Made by a program: the position numbers and the translations under genes
The notes under the pieces: model-generated
Database searches by the model: none
The model's input: the letters and a program-made list of their open reading frames with translations, nothing else
What the model was told of the DNA's origin: nothing
Origin: Aquila chrysaetos chrysaetos
Lineage: Eukaryota; Chordata; Aves; Accipitriformes; Accipitridae
Assembly (NCBI RefSeq): GCF_900496995.4
Contig: NW_024470383.1
Location: forward strand, 62,001-126,000
Direction of reading: 5' to 3'
Length of the DNA stretch: 64,000 nucleotides
Part shown: one piece after another, positions 1 to 10,809 of the stretch
Position numbering within the stretch: the first letter of the stretch is position 1
How the letters are laid out: each line of letters starts with the position of its first letter

Positions 1-116
1 ACCCCCCCCTTCCCCTGCCTCCCCCCGGCCCGCCCGCCTCCCTACCTCCCCCCGGTACCCAGGTGTCCTGCCTCCCGCCCCCCCCCGTCCGGAGGGACGC
101 CGGGGTCCGGCCTTAC

Positions 117-183
117 CCTGTCCCTCGCCCTCCCCCCGCCATTCCTCCTGCTTGGCGGCCGCCGGGCGCGCTCCCTTCGGCAT
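117..183 (-). CDS. ABCF1: ABCF1 first coding exon (partial; gene runs off the window)
   Basis: A minus-strand exon starts with ATG at 183 and encodes about 22 residues beginning MPKGARPAAAKQEEWRGEGE. It ends at a good donor (GTAAGG) in phase 1. The start resembles the N-terminus of ABCF1 as I recall it ([20 protein letters not shown]), with the same MPK start and the conserved E-W-x-G-x-G-E. ABCF1 is an ABC-family ATPase without membrane segments that binds ribosomes and acts in translation initiation. In mammals it lies near GNL1 with PRR3 between them. Here it appears head-to-head with GNL1, 447 bp apart. Only this exon is in the window, so the call rests on a short match plus synteny. PRR3 also starts MPK but lacks the EWxGxGE motif. 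Confidence 0.6.
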
Positions 184-630
184 GGCCGGGCGCTTCTTAC
201 TGCGCCTGCGCAGCCACAGACACTCGGCTAGAGCGTCGACCCGGTAGAGTCTCCGCTTCCGGTCCTCCACGGCACCGTCCCGAGTCGTTTCCGCTAGGGA
301 TTGGTTCGCTGGCTCTCGGGTCCCGCCCACTGACTCCCTAATCGGGTCGGGAGGGTTCGTCCCTCCCCCTCAGGGGTGATTCTTCCTCCCATTGGCTCTC
401 ACGGGTTCGTCCCGCCCCTTTCTGGCGTAACTTTTTCTCCCATTGGCTTCCGCTGGTTCGTCCTTCCCCGCGAGGTGATGTTTCCCGCCGTTGGCTCTCC
501 CGCCGATTCGTCCCTCCCCCTTTCTGAGGCGCTCTTCCCTCCCATTGGCTCCTCCTCCTCCCCTCTCCCCCCGCCTTCCACCCTTCCTATTGGTCGCGGC
601 CGGCCCCGCCCCGTCACGTGATCTCCCGTC
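184..630. promoter_or_regulatory. Bidirectional ABCF1/GNL1 promoter with tandem CCAAT-box repeats
   Basis: The 447 bp between two divergent start codons is GC-rich. About four degenerate tandem units of 50-51 bp share a GTTCGTCC-like core at about 355, 405, 456 and 506. Several units also carry an inverted CCAAT box (CATTGGCT or close). Further ATTGG boxes lie near 300, 544 and 589, and a CACGTG E-box lies near 615. Inverted CCAAT arrays bind NF-Y in housekeeping divergent promoters. Promoter activity is inferred from position and motifs. Confidence 0.6.
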
Positions 631-3600
631 ATGCCCCGCAAGCGGCCGTTCAGCGCGAAGCGGAAGAAGCAGCAGCTCCGCGACCGGCGCGAACGGAAGC
701 GGGGCGGTGAGCGGGGACCGGGCCGAGGGAGAACCGCGGCGGCCGGCTGGCCCCTGACCCCCGTTTTCTTTGTCCGTAGATGCCCCGACAGGGCCGGACT
801 CCGGCCCAGGCAGCCGTAGCGGGAGCCGGGAGCGGGGAAACGACGCGGTCCCAGTTGAAACGGGAGATCCGGTTCCCCCTCCCCGCCGCCATGATCCCGG
901 CAGGTAACCGGGAAGGATGGAAGGGAGAGGGCGGGTTTGGTGTGCGGTTCGAGGGAACCCGGGTGGGTGAGTGAGGGGATCTGGGCGTCTATGTGAGGCT
1001 GCGGGTATCTGGCAGGTTCCGGCTGCAGCTGGGGGGGGCCGCGGGCCGAGGCCTTGGCGCGACGCCGGCGCCGGGCCCAGGAGGAGCTGCTGGAGCTGCT
1101 GCCCGAGACCGCCCTTGAGCTGGACACCGACACCATCTACGGCCCTGGTGAGGGGCAGATACCGCGGGGGAAGGGGGACAAATACACTGGGGGGGGGGGG
1201 GGGGGGGGGCAAGTAAGCAAAGAAGGGGGGGTAAGCAGCTTGGAGGGGGAGCAATTAAGTGCTGGGGGCTGTAACTAACAACTAGGGGAGGGGGAATTGC
1301 CCTGGGAGAGGGTGTAATTAATCATCTAGGGGTAAAATGGCTTGGGGTGGGGTTAATAATGGTCAAGGGGGGCCTGAGCGGGGGCAATTAGGTATGGGGG
1401 GTGGGGGATGTGGTGCCTGGGAGGGGTAAATGGCCTGGGGGGGGGCCAAATAACCCGCCGAGGGGGGTCCTGGGGCTGGTGGGATCCAGGCTGCTGGGTG
1501 CCAGGGCTGGATTTCCCACGTCGGCCGCCCTGGAGTTTCGCCATGAGCCCGGACGAGCTGCGGGTGAGGGAAGAAGCGGCTTTCGGCACCTTCCTCCGAG
1601 CTCTCCGGGAGGGCCAGCGCCCCGGGGGGGCCGAGGAGGGGGGCACCGACGGTGACGATGATGGTGGGGACGTGGCTCCCTTTGAGCACAATCTGGAGGT
1701 GAGAGGGGACGTGACCGGGCGGGGGTTGGGGGGGGTTTAGGGGACAAAGGGGGTCACTGTGTCCCTTCCCAGACATGGCGACAGCTCTGGCGGGTGCTGG
1801 AAATGTCTGACATCATCCTCCTCATCACCGATGCCAGGCACCCGGTGAGTGAAGGAGGGATCCAGGTGTCTGGGGTGGGATCCAGGCATTTGGGGTGCTG
1901 CTGAGCCCTCCCCCACCCCCTACTCTGTCATTGGTGTCGTCTGTCCCCCCCGCCAGGCGCTGAACGTGCCGCCGGCGTTGGCCACCCACGTGACGCGGGA
2001 ATTGGGGAAGGGCCTGATCCTCATCCTCAACAAAGTGGACCTGACCTCCCCCGCCGTGGCCACTGCCTGGAGCCACCTCTTACGCCGTCGTTTCCCCGCC
2101 GCCCGCGTCGTCCCCTTCACCTCCGCTCCCCGACGGAACCCAGTGCCTGGTAGGGACCCGGGAAGGGTGGGGCGTTGACGCGGGGGGGGGACACCCAAGT
2201 GTCCTGAATCCCTCCCCACCACCACCCACCCACCCTTGTTTTTCCCCCAGGGCTGCAACGGCGGCAGAAGCGGGGGGGCGGTTGGAGCCGGGCTGTGGGA
2301 CCCCGGCAGCTTCTGGAGGCCTGCGAGAGCATCGTGGGGGGAGAAGGTGAGCGGGGAAGGGGGGCACCCGGGAGTGCTGGGGCCGGGGAGGACGTATAAG
2401 GTGGGGTCTCCCATCCGCTTTCTGGGTGGGGTGGACCGTGGTGTCCCTTCAGTCGCTTCATGATGGGGTGGGTGTCCCAAGGGGTGACTGGGGGGGGGTG
2501 GGTAGAGCTGTGGGGACACCCTTGGGTGCTGGGGGGGGGTGTCCCAGCATCCCCTGGGTGCCCCTCTCCCCCATCATCACCCACCACGGCTTTGCAGTGG
2601 ATCTGAGCAGCTGGCGAGCGCGGCTGGACCGGGCGGAGGAGGCGGCAGCGCGGGGGGAGGAAGAAGAGGAGGAAGAGCAGCAGGAAGAAGCGGGGGACAG
2701 CGGAGAGGCGGATGATGGTGACGGTGACGGTGTCATGGTGGCCCCCCGGCAATGGGAGCGTTACCGCCATGGCGTCCTCACCCTGGGCTGTGTCGGTGAG
2801 GGGCGGGGCTTCGCGACGGGGCGGGGCTTCGCGACGGGGCGGGGCTTCGCGACGGGGCGGGGCTTGGCATAGGTGGGCTTATGCTGGGTGGGGGTGTGGA
2901 CCCTGGTGAGGGGTGGGGCTGATAAGGGGGGGTGGCCATGTGGCAAAAGGGGGTGGGGCCTGCCCCATGGGGTGGGGCTTGCCCCATGGGGTGGGGCTTA
3001 TGGGGGTGTCTCTGCCCATTCCAGGTAGAGAGAAATGGACTGGTGAGGGATTAGGGTGGGGGTGTGTCCTGTTGTGGGGGTGTGGCCGGGGGGAGGGCGT
3101 GGCTCCCAGGAGGGGGCGTGTCCCGAGCCTCCCCCCCCTCCCTGTCAGGCCTGCCGAATGCTGGCAAGTCGTCGGTGCTGAACGCGCTGGTGGGGCGAAG
3201 CGCCGTCAGCGTCTCCCGCGCCCCGGGCCGTACCCGCTACTTCCAGACCCATTTCCTCACCCCCCGCGTCCGCCTCTGCGACTGTCCTGGCCTCGTTTTC
3301 CCCTCCCGCGCCCCGCCGGCTCTCCAGGTGAGTCCTGGTCCCCTCCCTGTCCCCCCCTCACAGAGACACCCCCCCCCGTCTCTGCTGAGCCGCCTCCATC
3401 TGTGTGTGTACCCCTGCCTCAGGTGCTGGCAGGCGTCTACCCCATCTCGCAGCTGCAGGAGCCTTACTCGGCCGTGGGCTATCTGGCCTCCCGCATCCCG
3501 CTGCCGCCTCTCCTCCAGCTGCGGCCGCCCAGTGCTGCCGCCGGCTGGACTGCTTGGGACATCTGCGAAGGTATGTCATTTTCTGGGCAAATTCACTCAA

Positions 3601-4191
3601 AAAGGGCTTTTTTATTATTATTAAGCTTTTTTGCGTGGGGGTTGTTGGATATTTTTGTTTGTTTGTTTTTTTCCTTCTAGCGTGGGCGGAGAAACGAGGA
3701 TACAAGACAGCAAAAGCGGCTCGCAACGACGTCTACCGGGCGGCCAATAGCATCCTACGCTTGGCGGCTGAGGGGCGACTCCGCCTCTGCCTGCGCCCCC
3801 CTGGCTACGCTGCCCAGAAGGGTGAGCCCCCCCTCCCACCATCCCCATCCCCCCTTCTGCCCCCCAGGGGGTCTGGATCCTTTCTGGGGGTGGGATCTTA
3901 GCCTGACCTTGGGGTTGGGGGGGAGGTTCCCAGATGTCTGGGTCCCTTTACTATGCCCCCCCCCCCCCCCCAGATTTATGGGAGCAGCACCCCGAGACGG
4001 CAGCGCTGGCGGCACTGCAGGAGCAAGAGGACCCGGGCATCCGGGGCTCTGGCCCCCCTGGGGAAGGGTCGACCTCGGAGGAGGAGGAGGAGGAGGGTGA
4101 GAGTGGTGAGGAGGTGGAGCCTGGGGAGGCCACGCCCCCTGCCAGCACCGCCCCCAATCCTTTTGCTCTGCTGGGAGAGGATGAGTGTTAG
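631..4191 (+). CDS. GNL1: GNL1, circularly permuted nucleolar-type GTPase (12 exons)
   Basis: Twelve exons: 631-706, 780-903, 1016-1147, 1505-1698, 1773-1844, 1957-2149, 2251-2346, 2598-2795, 3149-3327, 3423-3570, 3681-3821, 3974-4191. The N-terminus MPRKRPFSAKRKK is a basic nucleolar-type start and the C-terminus PFALLGEDEC matches the GNL1 end. The G motifs are circularly permuted: G4 (LNKVDL, exon 6) precedes the P-loop G1 (GLPNAGKSS, exon 9) and G3 (DCPG, exon 9), as in the YlqF/YawG-type GTPase family. Exon 8 has an acidic insert and the tail is Glu-rich. The exons sum to 1771 nt, one more than a multiple of three. The extra base maps to the 8-G run at 1031-1038 in exon 3, where the frame before and after differ by one. 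Without it the protein is 589 aa, close to the roughly 607 aa of human. The extra G is probably a sequence error. Confidence 0.95.
2801..2868. repeat. 18-bp GC-rich tandem repeat in GNL1 intron 8
   Basis: About four near-perfect copies of a GGGGCGGGGCTTCGCGAC unit lie just after the exon 8 donor. Each contains a GGGGCGGGGC Sp1-like box. Confidence 0.8.
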
Positions 4192-4259
4192 CTCTGTCCC
4201 TTGGGGGTGGAGCCAAGGGGAGGTCCAGCCCCATATTGTTACACTAATACCATATATAG

Positions 4260-4265
4260 AATAAA
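4260..4265 (+). terminator. GNL1: GNL1 polyadenylation signal AATAAA
   Basis: A canonical AATAAA lies 69 bp after the GNL1 stop codon and is followed by a T-rich tract near 4292-4305. Confidence 0.8.
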
Positions 4266-4719
4266 GGGAGGTTTATTTCTGCAGCTGGTGGTCTTTTTTT
4301 TTTTTTTGATTGGTTAGAAGCAGCTTCTGCAGGGACCAATCAGAAGTCACATCTCCATGCTGTTGTCGGGTAGGGCTTATGCTGGGCTGTGGTCTGGGGC
4401 GGGCCCTGCAGAAGTGATGTCACAGCACTACCCTGATAGCCCCCCCCCCTTCCTTAATCCCACCCCCTCTCCCATTATTTGTATTTAGCCCTACCCCTGA
4501 TAATAGCCCTGCCTAATTAACTTCATTTTCCAAATTAGCCTGGCTGGGGTTAAGCTACCCCACTGTCTAGACTTGGCTCCACCTCCACCCCTGGAGTTGG
4601 CTCCACCCCCAGCCCTTAGCCCCACCCCCTAGATTGGCTCTAACAGGGCTAGCCCCTCCCCTTCTTAGCACAAGTCTCTTCTCCCCAGACCCCGCCTCCT
4701 TTCCCCAGGCCCCTCCCCT
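4266..4719. other. Convergent intergenic stretch between GNL1 and RPP21
   Basis: No gene is seen. The stretch has degenerate C-rich repeats of the CCACCCCC/TTGGCTCCACC type and would hold the 3' UTRs of two convergent genes. No clear minus-strand AATAAA for RPP21 was found. Confidence 0.5.
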
Positions 4720-5649
4720 TCACTGACTGGTGGGCGTGGCCTGGCCGGGGGGGCGGAGCTCCTGCTGGCAGAGGTAACGCCGACAGCGGCCGCAGCACCG
4801 GCATCGCAGCACCCTCCGGGGCTGCCCCCGACCTGCGGGAGGGACCCAAGTGTCTGGCTCAGCCCCCCCCACACCCCCAGGGTGTCCCCCCCCCCCCCCC
4901 CACCATGACCCACCTCGCAGGCGCAGGTAACCCCCAGCCCCGGGCAGCAGCAGGGAGCAGCAGCGGCGGCACACAGCCCGCTTCACCGAGGGGGCCCTGG
5001 GGGGGGGGGACAGGGGACACAACACAAAGTGTGTGTGGGGGTCAGGACCCCCTGGGACACCCCCCCCCCCCCCGCCCTCTAGCTCACATGCGCAGGACGA
5101 GGCGGCGGGCGGCCCCTCGCTGGGTGCTGCAGTAGAAGCGGGCGAGGGCCGGGCTGTGGGGGAGCACCCAGTGCGCGGCCTGGGAGAGGGGGACACGGCT
5201 GCAGACCCCCCACCACCCCTCCTGTGTCTGTCCCCCCCCCAGCCCCATTATGTTCCTCCAGACCTCTGTGCCCCTCTCCTTCCCCATCCAATCCCCTACA
5301 TCCCCCCCATCCTGAGCCCCCAAGACCCCCATAGCACCTCCCAGGTCCCCCCTGGACCCTCAGGGCCCCCATAGTCCCCCCCTGGACCCCTGTAACCTCC
5401 CCCCAGGCCCCCCCATAACCCCTCCCAGGGCCCTCCCCCGGACCCCTATAGCCCCCCATAACCCTTCCCAGGGTCCCCCCGGCCCCCTATAGCCCCCCCC
5501 CATACCACCCCCAAGGGCCTCCCCCGGACCCCTGTAGCCCCCCATAACCCCCCCAGGGCCCCCCCCGGACCCCTATACACCCCCCGCCCCACCTGGAAGA
5601 GGAAGTTGAGCCGCTGCAGCGCCTCGCGGTCCCGCACCGGCGCCGCCAT
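4720..5649 (-). CDS. RPP21: RPP21, RNase P/MRP protein subunit p21 (4 exons)
   Basis: Exons on the minus strand: 5649-5593, 5179-5088, 4996-4914, 4832-4720. Together they give 345 nt, 114 aa. The N-terminus (APVRDREALQRLNFLFQ), ALARFYCSTQR..ARRLVLR and SVKRAVCRRCCSLLLPG match human RPP21 closely. The protein is the Rpr2-type zinc-ribbon subunit of RNase P and RNase MRP, needed for pre-tRNA 5' processing. The zinc ligands are the C-x2-C pair in exon 3 (CRRC) and the C-x2-C pair in exon 4 (CRCCGRC). The exon 2 donor splits a codon (CGCAT|GTGAGC), giving Met-Ala where human has Arg-Asp. The protein ends soon after the second Cys pair, about 40 residues short of human p21. It sits tail-to-tail with GNL1 and head-to-head with TRIM39, as in mammals. 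Confidence 0.93.
5225..5585. repeat. C-rich minisatellite in RPP21 intron 1
   Basis: Tandem degenerate units of the type CCCCTATAGCCCCCCATAACCCC and CCAGGGCCCCCCCCGGACCC fill the intron. Confidence 0.75.
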
Positions 5650-5870
5650 CGCGTTCCCGATTGGCCGCGCCCCCACCGGCTGGGCGGGACCGACGTTCCT
5701 CATTGGCCGGTAGCCGCGTCGGGGAGGGGGGGCCGGAACCGCCCCGTCCGGCTCTACCAAGTAGGGGCGGGAGGGGGTTACCAGCGCGGGACGCCACTTC
5801 CGGCCCTGCGATAAGCCGTCACTTCCGGCGCTGGGCCCGGCGCGGCGGCTGAGCGGCGGTGAGTGGGGGG
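5650..5870. promoter_or_regulatory. Bidirectional RPP21/TRIM39 promoter and probable TRIM39 leader exon
   Basis: The stretch upstream of the RPP21 ATG has two inverted CCAAT boxes (GATTGGCC near 5659, CATTGGCC near 5701). Two ETS-type CACTTCCGG sites lie at 5795-5803 and 5820-5828. A splice donor (GCGGCG|GTGAGT) at 5858/5859 probably ends a noncoding TRIM39 first exon. The matching acceptor would be TTTTGGCAG ending near 7311, just upstream of the TRIM39 ATG. The leader exon is inferred. Confidence 0.55.
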
Positions 5871-6440
5871 CGGGGGTAGCCGGGACCCCCTCTCTGGGGA
5901 CCCCGGCACGGCCCTTCCCTATAGGATGTCCCCTATAGAGCCCTTCCCATAGGAACCCCGCTATAGGGACCGCGGCACGGCCCCTCCCTGAGGGATGTCC
6001 CCTACAGGGACCCCTGTAGTGACCCGGAACAGCTTCCCCCCCCCCGCGACAAGGCCTCCCCTATAGGGTCCCTTCCTATAGGGTGGGGTGCCCCCTACGC
6101 GTCCCCTTTTCCATAGGGAATCCCCTATAGGAACCCAGGTACTGCTCTTCCCTAAAGGACATCCGCTTCAGGGCTCCTTTTCTATAGGGGCACCCCTATA
6201 GGGACCCCATCACTGCAGGGAATCCCTTAGAGAGCCTCTTCCTTTGGTGATTTCTCTCTAGAGGCCCCCCCACCCCGGACAGGGAGTCCCCTATAGGGTC
6301 TTACCCTATAGCAACTGCTCTATAGGGCCTCTCCCAGAGCTTCTCCTGTACGGGGAGCTGCCTATAGAGGCTCCTCTGTGGGTTGTTTGTGCTATAGGTG
6401 CATGCTCCTCTATAGGGTCTCCCTGTCACCGTGGCAGCCT
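5870..6440. repeat. CCTATAGGG-type short tandem repeat
   Basis: Degenerate units of about 20-30 bp are built around CCTATAGGGACCCC/CCCCTATAGGG. They lie in the presumed TRIM39 leader intron. Confidence 0.8.
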
Positions 6441-7260
6441 CTCCTGCCACCAGCAGCATGTTGTTTTAACTGAATTCAGCTGGTTTCCCCCCCCAAAAAA
6501 AGCAGTGGGAAACCGCCTCGGCACCCTGGCATCGCTTCCCGCCAAAATGACGGCATCGCTTTGACGGAATTGAGCTGCTTTCACCCCCAAAACTGCTTCA
6601 AACCCACACCATCGCCTCAGCATTGCTTCCTGCCAAAATGACGGCATCGCTTTGATGGAATTGAGCTGCTTTCACACCCAAAACTGCTTCAAACCCACAC
6701 CATCGCCTCAGCATTGCTTCCTGCCAAAATGACGGCATCGCTTTGATGGAATTGAGCTGCTTTCACCCCCAAAACTGCTTCAGGCTTGCCCCGGCACCTC
6801 AGCGTCACTTCGTGCCAAAACGACATCATCTCCTTGGCAGAATTGAGCTGTTTTCACCCCAAAACCACTTCGAACCCTAGCCATCACCTGGGCATCATGT
6901 CCTACTAAACTCATGTCATTGTCTTGACAGATTTGAGCTGTTTTCTCCCCAAAACCTTTGAACTCCTACTGTCACCTTGGGATTGCTTTGCACCAAAATG
7001 ACATCGTCACCTGGACGGAATTGAGCCATTTTCTCCCCAAAACCGCTTTGAATCCATGCCGTCACCTCAGTATCACTTCAGTTCAAACCCACTTTGTTGT
7101 TTTGACCAAATTGAGCTGTTTTCTCCCCAAAAGTGCTTCGAACCCCCATCGCTGCACCTCGCCATCACGTTCTTACTGAAACCACCTCATCCTCTTAACG
7201 GATTTAAGCTCTTTTCCCCCCACAAAACCTCTTCAAACCCTCCCCGTCCCACTGTCCCTT
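6440..7260. repeat. 91-bp tandem satellite-like repeat upstream of TRIM39
   Basis: Units contain GACGGCATCGCTTTGA..GGAATTGAGCTGCTTTCACCCCCAAAACTGCTTC. The CGGCATCGCT core recurs at 6551, 6642 and 6733, exactly 91 bp apart. Flanking units decay on both sides until about 7250. Confidence 0.85.
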
Positions 7261-7338
7261 CCCAAAACCTCCTTGTCTGAGCCCAGCCGTCGTCCCCCCC
7301 AAATTTTGGCAGCGGCGGGGGGCCACAGCAGTGCCACC

Positions 7339-10300
7339 ATGTCGGGTGCCGACCCCCTGGAGACGCTGCAGGTGGAAGCAAGCTGCTCGGTTTGCCTGGA
7401 ATACCTACAAGATCCTGTCATCATCGAATGCGGTCACAATTTCTGCCGTCGCTGCATCACTCGCTGGTGGGCCGAGCTGGTGCGGGATTTCCCCTGCCCC
7501 GTCTGCCGTAAAACCTCTCGTCATCGCGCCCTTCGACCCAACCGGCAACTCGGCAACATGGTAGAAGCCGCCCGGCAGCTTCGCGGTGCCAAACGGAAAG
7601 CCAGGGAGGAGAGTCGCTGTCAAGCTCACGGCCAAGCTTTGGCTCGATTCTGTCGCGATGATCAAGCCCCCGTTTGCCTGCTCTGCGAGATCTCCCACGC
7701 CCATCGTGCCCACGCCCTTGTCCCTCTCGATGACGCAGCTCTTGAGTATAAGGTGGGGGGACGGGGGGGGAGACCGAAACCTTCGTGGGGTGAAGGTGGG
7801 GAGCGTCCCCAAATCTTGGTTTTGGCCCCAAATTTGGCCTCGGGTCTGTTTGTGGAGGGGTTTCAGCTGTGATTAGTCTCCATCTCCATTTTCAGCCCCA
7901 AATTCTTCCCCGAGACCATCTGTGGGAGGGGTTTTGGCTGTGGCTCGTCTCTGTCTCCAGCCCGGGGTGTGGATTTAGCCCCAAACTCTCTCCCTGAGGA
8001 TGATTATGGAGGGGATTTGGATGACATCTTGTCCCTATCTCCGTTTTTAGCTCCAAACCCTTTCCCCGAGGCAGTTTGTGGAGGGAATTTGGTCCTGGCT
8101 TGTCCCCGTCTCCATTTCCAGCCCATGAAGAGGAGACTCAGCCCCAAACCCTCTCCCTGAGGCTGTTAATGCAGAGGTTGTGGGCAGCAGCTCACGCCCA
8201 TCTCCTTTTCCAGCCCCTGAAGAGGGGATTCAGCCCCAAACCCTCTCCCCAAGGCTGTTTGCAGAGGAGTCTGAGCAGCAACTCATCCCCATCTCTGTTT
8301 TTAGCCCCTAGTTCTTCCCCAAAACCATCCAGGGAGGGTTTTTGGCCGTGGCTCGTCCCCTTTCCCAACCCCTGGTGATGGGATTTAGCCCCAAACCCTC
8401 TCCCCAAGGCTGTTTGCAGAGGGAATTTCTCTGTGGCTCATCCCCTTCTCCGTTTTCAGTCCCAAACCCTTTCCCTGAAGCCATTTACAGAGGAATTTGT
8501 GCAGCAGCTCTTCTCTGTCTCCGTTTTCAGCCCCAAATTCTTCCCCAAGACCATCCAGGGACGGAACTGGGCCCTGGCTCATCCCCATCCTCATCTCCAG
8601 CCCCTCACAGCGGGGCTCAGCCCCGGCAGAGGAAGCGATTCGGGGCCGGAGGAAGGATTCCAGGCAGGGGGGTCCCATCCTGTTGCCCACCCTCTTCTCT
8701 CCCCACCCTGGCAGGAGAAGCTGCAGCGTTGCCTGGAGCCGCTGGAGCGGAAGCTGGAGGCAGTTGCTGGCTGCCGAGCACGGGAGGAGAAGAAACCGAG
8801 CGAGCTGAAGGCAGGTTGATGGTTCTGGGGGATGCCAGGCAGATCCCAGCAGCTCCCAGCCCTCACCAGTGTCTTTTCCCATCCCATCCCGGCAGAGGAA
8901 GGTGGCTCTGCGGCGGGAACGCATCACCCAGGAGTTCGAGGAGCTTCATCAGCTGCTGGAGGAGGAGGAGCGGCTGCTGCTGCGGCGGCTGGAGGAGGAA
9001 GAGCGTGAGATCCTGCAGCGGCTTCAGGCCAACCTGGCTCGGCTCGGCGAGCAGCGCCGGGTCCTGGCCGCCCTCGTGGCTGAACTGGAGGAGAAATGTC
9101 TGCAGTCAGGTCCCGAGATGCTCAAGGTAGGGCGGGATTGGGATCAGCAGCAGGTGGATCACTACCGGTGATGGGATCAGCAGCAGGGATGGGATGGCCC
9201 AGAACGGGCTTGTCGCTGGGGATGGCATCCCTGGGGATGGGATTGGGTTTGGAGAAGGGATCGGCCCTGGGAATAGGATCAGTTTTGGGGATGGGATCAC
9301 CCTGGGGGACAGGGCTGGTTTGGGAGACAGGATCCCCGGGGATGGGATTGGTTTTGGGGATGGGATCAGCAGGTATGGGATTGATTTTGGAGACAGGATA
9401 GCTGCTGGGGGCAGGATCGATTCTGGGGACAGGATCAACCACAGGGATGGGACTGGTTTTGGGAATGGGATCGCCAGGGATTGGTTTTGGGGATGGCATT
9501 AGTTCTGGGGACAGGATCCCCAGGAATGGGATTGGTGTCCCAGGAATGGGGACAGGGTCACTGCAGACAGGATTGGGTTTGGGGACGGGATCACCAGGGA
9601 CAGGTTTGATTCTTGGAGGCAGGATCATCAGAAAAGGGATTGGTTTTAGGGATGGGATCACACCCAGAGATAGGATTGCTTTTGGGGGCAGGATCCCTGG
9701 GGAGAGAATCCATGTTGGGGATTGGATCTGGGCTGGGATCACCACCGGGGGCCGGGATTGGTGCTGGCAACTGCGATCAGGGCTGGGATCCCCATGGTTG
9801 GGACCGATTCTGCCCTGGAGACCGACTTTGAGGGGGGATCTAGCACACCTAACCTCCCTTTTTTCCTCCTTTCCCCCCATTTTCCTGCTTCCCCCCCATT
9901 TCAGGACATCAAGGACACCCTGGCCAGGTAAGAACTGCGCAGGTGATCCGGGCCGCTCTCCGGGCTCCATTCTGGGGCAGAAAAGCGGGATTTGGGGGTG
10001 CATCAGCCGGTGTGTCCCACCTCCCCCGGGGCTGCTGGCAGGTGCGAGGCAGCGGCGGCACCGGTAGAAGAACCAGTTTCCGTCCCCATTGAGCTGGAGA
10101 AAAATTTCTGCAGTTTCCCCCGGCAATACTTCACCCTCCGGAAAATCACCCGGCGCCTCATCGGTGAGGAAACCTCCCATCGTGCCGTGGCCGGGACCCC
10201 CCCCACTTCACTGTGCTCCCCACCCCCTAAATCCCCCCCCCATCTTGGTGTTGCCATCCAGGCGAGGTGACGCTGGATCCTGACACAGCACATCCCAACC

Positions 10301-10809
10301 TGGTTTTATCGGAAGATCGGAAAAGCGTTCGTTTTGTGGAAGTTCGACCTCGGGATTTACCTGATACCCCGCGACGTTTCACCATCTACCCCTGCGTTTT
10401 GGCGGCGCAAGGTTTTACCTCTGGTCGTCATTACTGGGAGGTAGAAGTTGGCGATAAAACCCATTGGGCTCTCGGCGTTTGTAAGGATTCGGTGAGTCGG
10501 AAAGGGGAATTAACGCCGTTACCGGAGACGGGATATTGGCGGGTACGGCTCTGGAACGGCGATAAGTACGCGGCTACCACCACCCCTTTCACCCCACTGA
10601 CGGTGCGGGTGAAACCCAAGCGGGTGGGCGTCTTTGTGGACTACGAAGCTGGAAAAGTGGCTTTTTATAACGTCACTGATCGCTCCCACATTTACACCTT
10701 CACCGATACTTTCACCGAAAAGATTTGGCCACTGTTTTATCCCGGGATCCGTGCCGGCAGGAAAAACGCGGCACCTCTCGTTATCCGTTCGCCTACGGAT
10801 TGGGAGTGA
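7339..10809 (+). CDS. TRIM39: TRIM39, RING/B-box/coiled-coil/PRY-SPRY E3 ligase (6 coding exons)
   Basis: Exons: 7339-7752, 8715-8810, 8896-9126, 9905-9927, 10042-10163, 10262-10809. Together they give 1434 nt, 477 aa, with every phase consistent and the standard TRIM exon sizes (96, 231 and 23 nt in the middle). The ATG has a strong Kozak context (GCCACCATGT). Exon 1 carries a C3HC4 RING (CSVCLEYL..IIECGHNFCRRC..FPCPVC) and a B-box2 (CQAHGQALARFC..CLLC..H..HA). Exons 2-4 form the coiled coil. Exon 6 is a full PRY-SPRY with LDPDTAHPNLVLSEDRKSV, SGRHYWEVEV and DYEAGKVAFYNV, nearly identical to mammalian TRIM39. Family knowledge: a RING ubiquitin ligase linked to APC/C and p53 control. The intron after exon 2 uses a GC donor (AAG|GCAGGT). 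Confidence 0.96.
7900..8660. repeat. 70-90 bp degenerate repeat filling TRIM39 intron 1
   Basis: A motif like TTTCAGCCCCAAACCCTCTCCCCAAGGCTGTTTGCAGAGG recurs about ten times at 70-90 bp spacing. Each unit carries a TTTCAGCC/TTTTAGCC that resembles a splice acceptor. Confidence 0.75.
9185..9835. repeat. GGGATGGGATTGGTTTTGGG minisatellite in TRIM39 intron 3
   Basis: Roughly 25-30 degenerate units of GATGGGATTGGTTTTGGGGA and GACAGGATC alternate across about 650 bp. They create long spurious open frames rich in GMGS/PIPK on either strand. Confidence 0.85.

Noticed and set aside
345-520. tRNA-like B-box words (GGTTCG) in the ABCF1/GNL1 spacer
   Set aside because: They recur at 50-bp spacing inside a tandem repeat. 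No A box, no acceptor stem and no cloverleaf could be drawn.
9122-10180. A 352-codon minus-strand frame inside TRIM39
   Set aside because: It is antisense to a GGGATGGGATTGG repeat in intron 3 plus TRIM39 exons 4-5; a repeat artefact.
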